Part shown: piece after piece, positions 5,548 to 12,796 of the stretch | How positions within the stretch are numbered: position 1 is the first letter of the stretch | Layout of the letters: each line of letters starts with the position of its first letter | From: a virus | IMG/VR virus record: IMGVR_UViG_3300022204_000011 | Coordinates: 1-37,459 of that record | DNA: 37,459 nt | Reading direction: 5' to 3' (one strand) | The notes under the pieces: generated by a model | What the model was told of the DNA's origin: nothing | Seen by the model: the letters and a program-made list of their open reading frames with translations, nothing else | The model's database searches: none | Program-made: the position numbers and the translations under genes

Positions 5548-5994
5548 ATGAAATCGAAAGTGACAAAGGAGTTGTTGCCCTGCGCATTGACGGACACCGA
5601 AGTGATAAAGCGGGCCGACCGGTTGGTTAAAATCGCCGAAGAAAGCGCCACCCTGGATTGGGAACTTGAGGTTCGTAAGAAAGACCACAAGGAGAAGCAG
5701 GGAGGGCTCACCTCCGAAGCGAAACAGCTATGCAGGGAGGTCAAATCCCGATCCGAAGACCGGATGGTGGAGGTGAAGGAGACTTTCTACTGGGAGCGGA
5801 ACTCCGTGGAGAGGGTGCGCCTAGACACGGGCGAAATAGTCTCCGCCCGGTCTATTACTGCCGATGAGCGCCAGCGGCAGTTAGAGCTGGATGAAGAGAA
5901 AGTCAAGGCCGTGGAAGAAGCCTTGGCGGAGAAGGAGGAAGGGGCCGAGGAAGAGAATGCGCCAGCTGAAAAGGGATTAAAGGCGGTTCGGTGA
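5548..5994 (+). CDS. Coiled-coil early protein, unknown
   Basis: A 148-residue, strongly charged, helical protein. The start is ATG 5548, after GGAAGGA; a longer in-frame form would begin inside the tRNA and is rejected. The middle contains L-D-T-G-E-I-V-S-A-R-S-I-T-A-D-E-R-Q, a short beta-turn element before a Glu- and Ala-rich coiled coil that forms the C-terminus. It directly precedes the RusA gene and shares one base with it (TGATG). It belongs to the recombination block by position. I do not recognise a function. Confidence 0.6.
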   Translation: MKSKVTKELLPCALTDTEVIKRADRLVKIAEESATLDWELEVRKKDHKEKQGGLTSEAKQLCREVKSRSEDRMVEVKETFYWERNSVERVRLDTGEIVSARSITADERQRQLELDEEKVKAVEEALAEKEEGAEEENAPAEKGLKAVR

Positions 5995-6398
5995 TGAAAG
6001 CTATCACGATCAGAATCGACGCTGAACCTGTCGCCCATGGACGAGCCGGGGTATACGATCCGGTGAAGTCGCGCAAATGGAAAGAACTAGTCCGCACGGC
6101 GGCCATTGACCGTGCTCTTGAGTCCAGGTGGAAAATCTCTGACGCGCCGATCAGAATAAGAATTGCTGTTTATATTGCTATACCTAAATCCTGGAACGGC
6201 GCGAAAAGGGAGAGAGCTCAACAAGGTTTGATCCTGCCTACGTCCAGGCCTGATGCCACTAACTACGCGAAGGGGATTGAGGATGCGCTGAATGGGGTTG
6301 TCTATAAGGACGATTCACAAATCGTAGAGATAGTCGTTTCGAAAGGATATTCAACCAGGCCTGGCGTCGCTATTTATGCAGAGGAGGCCCTTGCATGA
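5994..6398 (+). CDS. rusA: RusA-family Holliday junction resolvase
   Basis: A 134-residue protein close to the usual RusA length of about 120. The signature is complete: R-P-D-x-x-N-Y-x-K-G-I-E-D-A-L-N-G-x-x-Y-K-D-D-S-Q-I at about residues 86-110, with the acidic metal-binding residues Asp87, Asp97 and Asp106/107 and Lys93. RusA enzymes are dimeric endonucleases that cut four-way junctions, here likely resolving recombination intermediates before packaging. The ATG at 5994 overlaps the preceding stop by one base; a GTG at 5991 is an alternative. The gene overlaps the YqaJ-type exonuclease gene by ATGA. Confidence 0.88.
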   Translation: MKAITIRIDAEPVAHGRAGVYDPVKSRKWKELVRTAAIDRALESRWKISDAPIRIRIAVYIAIPKSWNGAKRERAQQGLILPTSRPDATNYAKGIEDALNGVVYKDDSQIVEIVVSKGYSTRPGVAIYAEEALA

Positions 6399-7324
6399 CC
6401 AGCCACACAGCGCAATGGCATGCCGACCGGCGGAGGGGGATCGGCGGGTCGGATGTGGCGGACGTGCTGTCGCTACCTCCCTACGGGTGCGCGGCGCGGC
6501 TCTTTGACGAGAAGAAGGGGATCACGCCGGATTACCCGGAATCGTATAACCCGCATATGGAGCGGGGAAAAGCTCTGGAAGATGTGGCGGCCAGGGAGTA
6601 CGAGAAGGTGGAAGAGGTCACGACAATTAAGTGCTATCCACAATCGAACGAGGTTCACCCATGGATGCGGGGAAATATCGACCGGGTGATTATGGACGCG
6701 ACTGGAAACCCCGCTGGTGTCCTGGAAATCAAGTGCCCCGCCCGGCGGACCTTCCTTTCCCTGAAGAAGGAGGGTTTGCCGGAAGCCTGGATCCTGCAGA
6801 TGCAGCATTACCTCTATGTCTACGACCTGAACTGGGGGGCGTTCGGCATCCTGTGGGCCGAGGGGTGGGAATTCATCCATTTCCGGGTTGAACGGGACGA
6901 CCAGCTGATCTTCCAGCTGATCGAGCGGGAGCGGGAGTTCTGGGAGATGGTGACCCATGGCCGGAGGCCGGAGCGGTTGCCCGAAGGGGACGCCAGGTGC
7001 CGGAGGTGCAATCGCCGGGTGACGTGCCGGGGGCTGGACCTGGTGGTGGACCTGGCCACGCCGGAGGGGCCGGACGGGATCGGCGAGAGGTGGGAGGACT
7101 GCCGGGGGAACTCCGAGATATCAAAAGCGGTGCTGGATGTGATCGAGGCGGCGGAAATCGAGCAGGAGGCGGCGGAGTGGAAAGAGGATCGCCGGGAGGT
7201 CCTGAAGAAGCTGCTGGGGCCGACGAAACGGGAAATCAGGACGGCAGACGCCAGGGTGACATGGGCGCCGGGACACTGGGCCAGCGCCGGAGGGCGGCTT
7301 GTCGTTAAACCATATGGAGATTGA
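6395..7324 (+). CDS. YqaJ/lambda-exonuclease-type recombination nuclease
   Basis: A 309-residue protein with the YqaJ order of motifs: R-R-x-G-I-G-G-S-D-V-A near residue 14, G-x-x-L-E (Glu62), Asp96 in G-N-I-D-R, the catalytic E111-I-K113 in V-L-E-I-K-C-P, and W-I-L-Q-M-Q-H-Y-L. These are the residues of a PD-(D/E)xK nuclease. The family chews 5' ends of double-stranded DNA and hands single strands to a RecT-type annealing protein, which is encoded at 9879. A Cys pair (C-R-R-C) lies near residue 205. The C-terminal 100 residues are charged and helical. Confidence 0.88.
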   Translation: MTSHTAQWHADRRRGIGGSDVADVLSLPPYGCAARLFDEKKGITPDYPESYNPHMERGKALEDVAAREYEKVEEVTTIKCYPQSNEVHPWMRGNIDRVIMDATGNPAGVLEIKCPARRTFLSLKKEGLPEAWILQMQHYLYVYDLNWGAFGILWAEGWEFIHFRVERDDQLIFQLIEREREFWEMVTHGRRPERLPEGDARCRRCNRRVTCRGLDLVVDLATPEGPDGIGERWEDCRGNSEISKAVLDVIEAAEIEQEAAEWKEDRREVLKKLLGPTKREIRTADARVTWAPGHWASAGGRLVVKPYGD

Positions 7325-7327
7325 GAT

Positions 7328-7684
7328 ATGAGCCTGAACCTTGAATATCAGGACCTGGACATTAGTGGCTGGATAAATGTGTCCCACAGGATCGCCAGAC
7401 AAAAGGGGTGGCACGAAAAGCCCAGGAGTCCACTGGAGTTGGCCGCCCTGTTCCACACCGAGATATCCGAGTTTACAGAAGCATGCAGGGAGGGGCTGCC
7501 GCCTATCGGTTATGCCCAGGACGGGAGCGGCAAGCCGGAGGGGCCGGTGGTTGAGTTGGCGGACGTTCTGATCCGGATATTCGACGCATGCGGGGCCAAT
7601 GGCTGGGACTTGCAGAAGGCGCTGGTCATTAAGACCGAATACAACAAGACACGCGAGCACCGCCACGGCGGGAAACTTTATTGA
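7328..7684 (+). CDS. MazG-like nucleotide pyrophosphohydrolase
   Basis: A 118-residue all-helical protein with the paired metal-binding motif of the MazG/dimeric dUTPase superfamily: Glu45-x-x-Glu48 (T-E-I-S-E-F) and Glu76-x-x-Asp79 (E-L-A-D-V). It ends in the common H-G-G-K-L-Y. These enzymes hydrolyse nucleoside triphosphates to monophosphate and pyrophosphate. Phage versions may clean the nucleotide pool or lower alarmone signalling; the substrate cannot be read from the sequence. It starts three bases after the exonuclease gene and belongs to the same operon. Confidence 0.82.
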   Translation: MSLNLEYQDLDISGWINVSHRIARQKGWHEKPRSPLELAALFHTEISEFTEACREGLPPIGYAQDGSGKPEGPVVELADVLIRIFDACGANGWDLQKALVIKTEYNKTREHRHGGKLY

Positions 7685-7694
7685 GGAGTGAACC

Positions 7695-8375
7695 ATGACG
7701 ATGACAGCGACAGACGAGATTTCGGAAGCGAAAACCAGGGCGATGGAGATCGCCTCGGTGGCCAGCGTGGCCATTGTCATCCACACGGCGGATGATTACC
7801 GGGCCGCCGGGGAGCAGTTGACGCGGATAAAACATGCGGCAATACAGCTGGAGGAGTTGCGGCTTTCCCTGACCCGGCCCCTGGACGAGAGCAAGAAGCG
7901 GATCATGGCGATGTTCGCCCGGCCCAAGGATGATCTGGACGGGGCGGAGGCGAAGCTGAAGCGGGCGATGCTGGCGTACAACACGGAGCAGGACCGGATA
8001 CGCAGGGAGGCGGAAGCCAGGTTGCGGGCGGAAGCGGAAGCGGAAGAGAAACGGCAGGAGGCGCAGCGAAAGGCGGCGCTGGATGCGGCCCTGGAGAGCG
8101 GGGACGCGGCGAAAGCCGAGGAAATCATCAACACGCCGACAGTTCCTCCCCCGCCGGTGGCGGTGGTTCCCCAGGCTATTCCCCCGAAAGTGGCGGGAGT
8201 GAGCACCAGGAAGATATGGACCTGGAAGATCATCAACCCGGACCTGATACCCCGCGACTATCTGCTGATCAACGAATCGATGCTGACGGCGGTGGCGAAA
8301 AGCGGGAAGGGGGCTGTGAAGGTGCCGGGGGTGGAGTTCTATCAGGTGGAGAGTATAGCGGCGGGGGGGAGATGA
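7695..8375 (+). CDS. Phage coiled-coil protein of the recombination module
   Basis: A 226-residue protein. Residues about 45-140 are a long, charged coiled coil (Arg, Glu and Ala rich). A Pro-Val linker at about 147-165 leads to a compact C-terminal domain with W-T-W-K-I-I-N-P-D-L-I-P-R-D-Y-L and V-K-V-P-G-V-E-F-Y. This build is seen in uncharacterised proteins near RecT genes in many phages; a nuclease-inhibitor or chaperone role has not been shown here. Its last codons lie in a 34-bp sequence that is repeated exactly 581 bp downstream, at the end of the next gene. It overlaps the MT-A70 gene by ATGA. Confidence 0.65.
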   Translation: MTMTATDEISEAKTRAMEIASVASVAIVIHTADDYRAAGEQLTRIKHAAIQLEELRLSLTRPLDESKKRIMAMFARPKDDLDGAEAKLKRAMLAYNTEQDRIRREAEARLRAEAEAEEKRQEAQRKAALDAALESGDAAKAEEIINTPTVPPPPVAVVPQAIPPKVAGVSTRKIWTWKIINPDLIPRDYLLINESMLTAVAKSGKGAVKVPGVEFYQVESIAAGGR

Positions 8376-8376
8376 A
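8343..8376 (+). repeat. 34-bp direct repeat, copy 1
   Basis: This segment covers the last ten or so codons of the 7695 gene, its stop, and the overlapping start of the next gene, including the G-rich ribosome site. It is identical to 8924-8957. Together the two copies bracket the MT-A70 gene. Confidence 0.95.
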
Positions 8377-8956
8377 GGCAATTCCTTGTGGGGTGGCGTA
8401 TAGCACGGTTCTGGCCGATCCGCCATGGAGGTTTGCTCATCGAACAGGAAAGTTGGGGCCAGAGCATCAGCGGTTATTTCGCTACCCGACAATGAGTCTC
8501 CAGAAGATAAAAGACTTACCGGTAAAAGCCATTGTTAATAACACTGCACATCTTTATTTATGGGTTCCAAACGCGCTCATAAATGAAGGGATGCAAGTAC
8601 TGAAGTGTTGGGGGTTCACATACAAAACAAACATAATCTGGTACAAAGTCGGCAAAAACGGCGGACCTGACCGGCGCGGCTGTGGCTTCTATTTTCGCAA
8701 TGTCACAGAAATTATCTTGTTCGGTGTGCGAGGAAAGAATGCGCGTACACTTCAACCGGGACGCAGTCAGGAAAACATAATCATATCGCATAAACGAGGA
8801 CATTCACACAAGCCGGATGAGCAGTATCCATTAATTGAGGCATGCAGCCCAGGACCATTTATTGAGTTATTTGCTCGTCGTCCACGAGCAGGCTGGGCGG
8901 TGTGGGGTAATGAAGTAACCAACCAGGTGGAGAGTATAGCGGCGGGGGGGAGATGA
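8372..8956 (+). CDS. MT-A70-family adenine methyltransferase
   Basis: A 194-residue protein. D-P-P-W at residues 16-19 is the catalytic motif of MT-A70-type N6-adenine methyltransferases, followed by Y-L-W-V-P-N, W-G-F-x-Y-K-T-N-I-I-W-Y-K and P-x-x-x-I-E-A-C-S-P-G-P-F-I-E-L-F-A-R-R, the usual family path. Bacterial and phage members methylate DNA adenine, often to evade restriction. The start is ATG 8372, overlapping the previous stop; a longer upstream frame simply reads through the preceding gene. The final ten residues come from the 34-bp repeat rather than the family. The gene is AT-richer than its upstream neighbours, consistent with recent insertion. Confidence 0.85.
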   Translation: MKAIPCGVAYSTVLADPPWRFAHRTGKLGPEHQRLFRYPTMSLQKIKDLPVKAIVNNTAHLYLWVPNALINEGMQVLKCWGFTYKTNIIWYKVGKNGGPDRRGCGFYFRNVTEIILFGVRGKNARTLQPGRSQENIIISHKRGHSHKPDEQYPLIEACSPGPFIELFARRPRAGWAVWGNEVTNQVESIAAGGR

Positions 8957-8957
8957 A
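8924..8957 (+). repeat. 34-bp direct repeat, copy 2
   Basis: Identical to 8343-8376. It gives the MT-A70 protein the same C-terminal residues (Q-V-E-S-I-A-A-G-G-R) as the unrelated upstream protein, and it gives the radical SAM gene the same ribosome site and ATGA overlap. Confidence 0.95.
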
Positions 8958-9882
8958 AATCGGGCTTGTGGATGTCGACTCTAAAATGCCGAACTTGGCG
9001 TTGATGAAGATATCTGCGTACCACAAGGGCCAGCATGATCAAGTTGAACTGACTACACCAATATTTGCGGCGTCATTTCAGCGTATTTATTGTTCTCAAG
9101 TATTTTCTTGGTCAAAAACCCCTGTGCTACCTGACGGAGCCGGAAAGGTTTGGTACGGTGGACCGGGCTTAGGAAGTGTGCAACTGATGTCCGGCATCAA
9201 TGACATGTGCCCCGACTATGACCTCTACCACTGTGACTATTCGATTGGCTTTACGACCCGAGGATGTCCACGGCGTTGTGAGTGGTGCGTGGTCCCTGCA
9301 ATGGAAGGGAACATTCGCCCCGAACACGACGTTGATGTGTTCTTAAGACACGGAAAAGTCTTGCTGTTGGACAACAACGCTCTTGCCCACCCTTTTGGTG
9401 TCCAGCAAATGGAAAAATTGGTTCGGTTGGGGGTGAAGGTCGATTACAACCAGGGGCTAGATGCCAGACTAATCGACGATGGGGTGGCTCGACTTCTATC
9501 TTCCCTCCGGTGGATTCGGTTTGTTCGACTAGCTTGTGACTCTGACTCTATGATCGACGTTGTCCGCCGGGCGGTTCGTAGGCTCTCTAGTGCCGGATTC
9601 CGGGGCGAGATAATGGCATATGTGCTGGCTCAGGACTATGAATCTACATCCCATCGAGTGGAGGAGTTGGAGTTTATGGGGGTGGACCCCTTTGTCCAAC
9701 CATATCGTGATAGATCTGGCGCGGGGACAAATAAATTGGTTTCAGAGTATGCGCGATACGTTAATCAGAAACGATTATTTAGGTCTATTTTATTCGAGGA
9801 TTTTTTGGCAGCCAGAAAGAACTCGTATTTATTAAATTCCAATATTAACAATCTACAACCAACAGGAGAAAAAATATCATGA
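8953..9882 (+). CDS. Radical SAM enzyme
   Basis: A 309-residue protein with a CxxxCxxC cluster at Cys105, Cys109 and Cys112 (G-F-T-T-R-G-C-P-R-R-C-E-W-C), which holds the 4Fe-4S cluster that cleaves S-adenosylmethionine. The first 100 residues (M-K-I-G-L-V-D-V-D-S) look like a short version of the cobalamin-binding-like domain found ahead of many radical SAM cores. Downstream are L-L-L-D-N-N-A-L-A-H and Y-N-Q-G-L-D-A-R-L, typical barrel strands. The substrate is unknown; its place beside an adenine methyltransferase suggests nucleic-acid modification, but this is inference. It is AT-richer than the recombination genes and overlaps recT by ATGA. Confidence 0.82.
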   Translation: MKIGLVDVDSKMPNLALMKISAYHKGQHDQVELTTPIFAASFQRIYCSQVFSWSKTPVLPDGAGKVWYGGPGLGSVQLMSGINDMCPDYDLYHCDYSIGFTTRGCPRRCEWCVVPAMEGNIRPEHDVDVFLRHGKVLLLDNNALAHPFGVQQMEKLVRLGVKVDYNQGLDARLIDDGVARLLSSLRWIRFVRLACDSDSMIDVVRRAVRRLSSAGFRGEIMAYVLAQDYESTSHRVEELEFMGVDPFVQPYRDRSGAGTNKLVSEYARYVNQKRLFRSILFEDFLAARKNSYLLNSNINNLQPTGEKIS

Positions 9883-10838
9883 CGACAACGGCAATTGAAC
9901 CTTTGAGCCAGGCGGATACGGTCCGCGCCATGCTGGAGGAGAACCGGGCCAAGCTCGCGGCGGTGGTTCCGAAACACCTGAATGTGAACAGGATGTTCCG
10001 CTTGATGAACGTGGCTGTCCAGAAAACCCCCGCCTTGCTCAAATGCACTCACCGGTCGCTTCTGGCGTCCCTGATGCAGGCGGCCCAGCTGGGGCTGGAG
10101 CCGGACGGGACACTGGGGCAGGCGTACCTGATCCCTTTCTGGAACTCGAAGACCAAGACCAACGAGGCGCAACTGCAACTCGGATATCAGGGGATGATGA
10201 CTCTGGCCAGACGCTCTGGCGAAATACAGACAATTTCCGCGAATGTGGTCTATTCCAACGACCGTTTTTTGTACCAGCTCGGGTTGAACGAAACCCTGGA
10301 GCATGTGCCGACCATGAAAACACGCGGTGAAATGATCGCGGTTTACGCGGTGGCGCGAATGAAGGACGGGTCACACGCCTTCGAGGTCCTGTATCCGGAG
10401 GATATCGAGCGGGCAAAGAAATCGAGCAAGGCGGCTGATAACGGCCCATGGGCGACGCATCCTGAGGCCATGTGGAAGAAGACTGCGATCAAGCGTCTCT
10501 GCAAGTACCTGCCCATGGCGGTGGAGGCGCAGGAAGCGTTTAGGCAGGATGATTATATAGACGCGGACGTGACTCCGATCCCCGAGTATGCGGAAGTGGA
10601 GAAGGGAACCCAGGCCAAAACAGAGGCGCTGAAAGAGAGACTGGCGGACGCGAAGGGGAGCGACGGAAATCCGGCGTTCGAGGATCACAGGAGCGCCCTG
10701 AAAGACGCCGAGACCCATGAGGAGTTGAGCGCCGCCTGGGCGGAAGTGGGGAAGGGCAATTGGGAAGGATTCACCGAAGAGGAGGTCAAGGAACTGACGG
10801 ATCTGCTGAAGAAGAGGAAAGCTGAACTGGCGGGGTGA
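9879..10838 (+). CDS. recT: RecT-family single-strand annealing protein
   Basis: A 319-residue protein. The RecT core is plain: T-P-A-L-L-K-C-T-x-x-S-L-L-A-S-L-M-Q-A-A-Q-L-G-L-E-P-D near residue 50, L-G-Y-Q-G-M-M-T-L-A-R-R-S-G near 105, and an M-W-K-K-T-A-I-K-R-L-C-K-Y-L-P segment near 200. RecT binds single-stranded DNA exposed by its partner exonuclease (6395 gene) and anneals it to a complement. The C-terminal 80 residues are an acidic, helical tail, probably a partner-interaction region. The insertion of methyltransferase and radical SAM genes between exonuclease and RecT is unusual. Confidence 0.9.
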   Translation: MTTTAIEPLSQADTVRAMLEENRAKLAAVVPKHLNVNRMFRLMNVAVQKTPALLKCTHRSLLASLMQAAQLGLEPDGTLGQAYLIPFWNSKTKTNEAQLQLGYQGMMTLARRSGEIQTISANVVYSNDRFLYQLGLNETLEHVPTMKTRGEMIAVYAVARMKDGSHAFEVLYPEDIERAKKSSKAADNGPWATHPEAMWKKTAIKRLCKYLPMAVEAQEAFRQDDYIDADVTPIPEYAEVEKGTQAKTEALKERLADAKGSDGNPAFEDHRSALKDAETHEELSAAWAEVGKGNWEGFTEEEVKELTDLLKKRKAELAG

Positions 10839-10839
10839 T

Positions 10840-11166
10840 ATGGAAAAAGAGAACCATATTGATCTGCTGAAGCGTTTGCAGAAAGAGCACTGGGATGGCC
10901 CTGTCACTCTTCCGTCGAATGGCACAGAGGGGCTGGACTGGGAATCCCAATGGTGCTCCTATTGCGCCCATGAGTTTGAGGATCCTATATCCAATGTTGG
11001 ACATACGGATTGTGACCTGGGTCTCTTCTTTTTCATATATGACGAAGCGACACATCAGAAATGGAGGGGGGCTGGACCTCTTGGCGGGATGATCTGCCGG
11101 TCGTGGGCTCCTGCTGAGAGATTCGATGTTCCGGCGAATCAACTGAAACTGGAGATGGATGTATGA
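10840..11166 (+). CDS. Small early protein with Cys pairs, unknown
   Basis: A 108-residue protein starting one base after the recT stop. The centre has W-C-S-Y-C-A-H-E-F-E-D and later C-D-L-G and M-I-C-R-S-W; the C-x-x-C plus later Cys could bind a metal. Otherwise it is acidic and aromatic-rich. It overlaps the next gene by ATGA. I do not recognise a family. Confidence 0.5.
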   Translation: MEKENHIDLLKRLQKEHWDGPVTLPSNGTEGLDWESQWCSYCAHEFEDPISNVGHTDCDLGLFFFIYDEATHQKWRGAGPLGGMICRSWAPAERFDVPANQLKLEMDV

Positions 11167-11402
11167 AAACAACTCAAAAAGCGCCATCGCTGCCAAAGAG
11201 TTTCAATGCTGTCCTGAAGCATAATTCCTCGCATTTCAAAAAGAATCTAAATCCCCTTCCGGCGCCCGAAAGACCCTGTACATGTCCCACAGATTTGCCT
11301 CCGGGATATGTCGGGGTGGGCGCTGGGTGCCCTCATCATGGGGTTGGAACGCGGATTGGCGAGGGAGGTTCTTCGCTCCCTTCCGAGCAAAAGGGGTGGT
11401 GA
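11163..11402 (+). CDS. Small basic protein, unknown
   Basis: A 79-residue protein that begins with an ATGA overlap. The N-terminus is Lys- and Ser-rich, and the middle has P-C-T-C-P-T-D-L-P-P-G-Y-V-G-V-G-A-G-C-P-H-H-G, a short Cys/His cluster that may bind zinc. The C-terminus is Gly- and Ser-rich. It ends one base before the replication protein gene. No function is recognised; the overlap and operon position support it being real. Confidence 0.45.
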   Translation: MKTTQKAPSLPKSFNAVLKHNSSHFKKNLNPLPAPERPCTCPTDLPPGYVGVGAGCPHHGVGTRIGEGGSSLPSEQKGW

Positions 11403-11403
11403 A

Positions 11404-12120
11404 ATGAAAAAGCGCATGATCAGCCCTGACTTCTGGACTGATGGAGCGATTGTTGCCATGTCCGCCATGGCCAGGTTGTTTTTTATCGGCCTTTGGCAGT
11501 GCGCCGATGACTGGGGGAGGGTGAAGTACGACCCAAAGCGGCTGAAGCTGAAAATCTTCCCGGCTGACCGCGTGAACATCGAAAAATTGGTCGATGAACT
11601 GGAGCAAGCGGATCCGGATGATCCCTTGATTACTCTTTATGAGGTGAATGGCGTTAAATATCTCTATGTTACGAAATTCTCGAAGCACCAGAGAATCGAC
11701 AAAAGAAGAGAATCCAAATACCCTGCGCCAGATTGCGCCGATTCGCGCCAATTTGCCGGGAAATTCCCGGTTAAACCAGAACCAGAACCAGAACCTAACC
11801 AGAACCAGAACCAGAAAGAGAGAGAGGCGGGCAAGCCCGCCAAAATCGCGTGCGGTGAGTTTGAAAACGTAAAGCTGACGGAGGATGAGATCGGGAAGCT
11901 TGTCCAGAAATTCGGGAAGACCGGGGCATGGGACCGGATAAACCGGCTGTCTGGATATATGCGGTCCCTCGGCAAGGAGGATAAGTACCGGGACCATTAC
12001 GCCACGATCCTGAGTTGGGCCAGGAGGGAGGATCCGAAAGAGACTTCACCGCCGGGCAAGCGTAAATCCGGGCTGGAAGAATTTGCGAATGAAAAACCGA
12101 CTATCGACATAACACCATGA
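11404..12120 (+). CDS. O-like replication initiation protein
   Basis: A 238-residue protein starting at ATG 11404. Residues about 1-95 form the winged-helix N-terminus of phage replication proteins (I-S-P-D-F-W-T-D, M-A-R-L-F-F-I-G-L-W-Q-C-A-D-D-W-G-R, Y-V-T-K-F-S-K-H-Q-R-I-D-K). A repetitive linker (P-E-P-E-P-E-P-N-Q-N-Q-N-Q) at about 126-138 separates it from a helical C-terminal domain. This is the arrangement of lambda O: origin binding by the N-terminus and partner binding by the C-terminus. The start upstream in the same frame is rejected because it lies within the preceding gene. The gene overlaps the next by ATGA, as O overlaps P. Confidence 0.72.
   Translation: MKKRMISPDFWTDGAIVAMSAMARLFFIGLWQCADDWGRVKYDPKRLKLKIFPADRVNIEKLVDELEQADPDDPLITLYEVNGVKYLYVTKFSKHQRIDKRRESKYPAPDCADSRQFAGKFPVKPEPEPEPNQNQNQKEREAGKPAKIACGEFENVKLTEDEIGKLVQKFGKTGAWDRINRLSGYMRSLGKEDKYRDHYATILSWARREDPKETSPPGKRKSGLEEFANEKPTIDITP
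11774..11817 (+). repeat. AACCAG hexamer repeats in replication gene; candidate origin
   Basis: Two blocks of three AACCAG hexamers are separated by a short out-of-phase spacer, inside the linker of the O-like gene. The spacer shifts the reading frame relative to the hexamer, so block one encodes Pro-Glu repeats and block two encodes Asn-Gln repeats. In lambda the origin iterons lie at this place within O. Whether these short repeats bind the protein is untested. Confidence 0.4.
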
Positions 12121-12503
12121 CCAAAATTGAATTTACAAACGAAGCGAAGACACTGACGGATCACTTCCCGATATTGCGGGAGGTGGCCACCGCCGAGAAC
12201 TGGGCAGTGTGGTATGAGGATTTTCAGAACTGGCCAACGCGCCTGTTCCAGATTGCAACTCGGATGGTATGCAAGACTGTGCCTCAGTGGAACAAGGGAA
12301 TGAACCTGACCGGCGTGATTGCCCAGGTGGCGCCGGAAGCTCGGAAAATATACCACGAGGAACGGGAGCGTCATCGGATCCGTGATGATCGAAATCTGTT
12401 GCCCGAGGAAGCCACATCGCCGGAAGAAGCCAAAGAGAACCTGGCGAAAATGCGGGAGCTGGTATCCGGTGTTAGATCGCGGATGGGATGCGATGGACTA
12501 TGA
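12117..12503 (+). CDS. Possible helicase loader or replication accessory protein
   Basis: A 128-residue helical protein translated by ATGA overlap directly after the O-like gene, the position of the helicase loader P in lambdoid phages. It has W-A-V-W-Y-E-D-F-Q-N-W near residue 30 and V-P-Q-W-N-K-G-M-N-L-T-G-V-I-A-Q-V-A-P-E-A-R near 60, reminiscent of small G39P-like loader/inhibitor proteins, then a charged tail. It lacks a Walker motif, so it is not a DnaC-type ATPase. The role is inferred mainly from position. Confidence 0.5.
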   Translation: MTKIEFTNEAKTLTDHFPILREVATAENWAVWYEDFQNWPTRLFQIATRMVCKTVPQWNKGMNLTGVIAQVAPEARKIYHEERERHRIRDDRNLLPEEATSPEEAKENLAKMRELVSGVRSRMGCDGL

Positions 12504-12702
12504 AGACAGAGACCTTGCCGAGTTCCTGCGACTCCAGGAAGGAACACGAGACTGGGCGGGAGCAAGGCCGGACGAACCGCACCACGGGCCCTGGTGCTGC
12601 AAATGCGGCGAGTTCCATTGCCGGAAGCTGTTGCTGCCAGCCGGATCAGCTGCCGGGATGGATAGCCAGAAACGCAGGATGCCACCACCACGGCACATAT
12701 AG
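12493..12702 (+). CDS. Small Cys-rich protein (frame uncertain)
   Basis: A 69-residue frame opening with M-D-Y-E-D-R-D-L-A-E-F-L-R-L-Q-E and containing P-W-C-C-K-C-G-E-F-H-C, which looks like one half of a zinc-binding site. The second half turns Arg- and Pro-rich and stops early. The +1 frame, which has its own ATGA-coupled start at 12500 and ends at 12766, carries a natural-looking second half (P-G-W-I-A-R-N-A-G-C-H-H-H-G-T-Y-S-W-L-W-M-D-Y). The true gene may combine the two by a frameshift or a one-base assembly error. Either frame alone is doubtful. Confidence 0.4.
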   Translation: MDYEDRDLAEFLRLQEGTRDWAGARPDEPHHGPWCCKCGEFHCRKLLLPAGSAAGMDSQKRRMPPPRHI

Positions 12703-12796
12703 CTGGCTTTGGATGGATTACACGAAAGAGGGAGGGCAGCTCGGGAGCGCCCTCAGAAACAGGTGATTTGCAGGGTAAATGGAGGATGGGAGGAGT

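Noticed and set aside
8216-8371. Longer N-terminus for the MT-A70 protein
   Set aside because: The extension reads out of frame through the end of the upstream gene; the ATG at 8372 overlaps the stop like other genes here, and the family motif begins soon after it.
12117-12503. DnaC-type helicase-loading ATPase
   Set aside because: The protein is only 128 residues and has no Walker A or B motif; only a position-based loader role is suggested.
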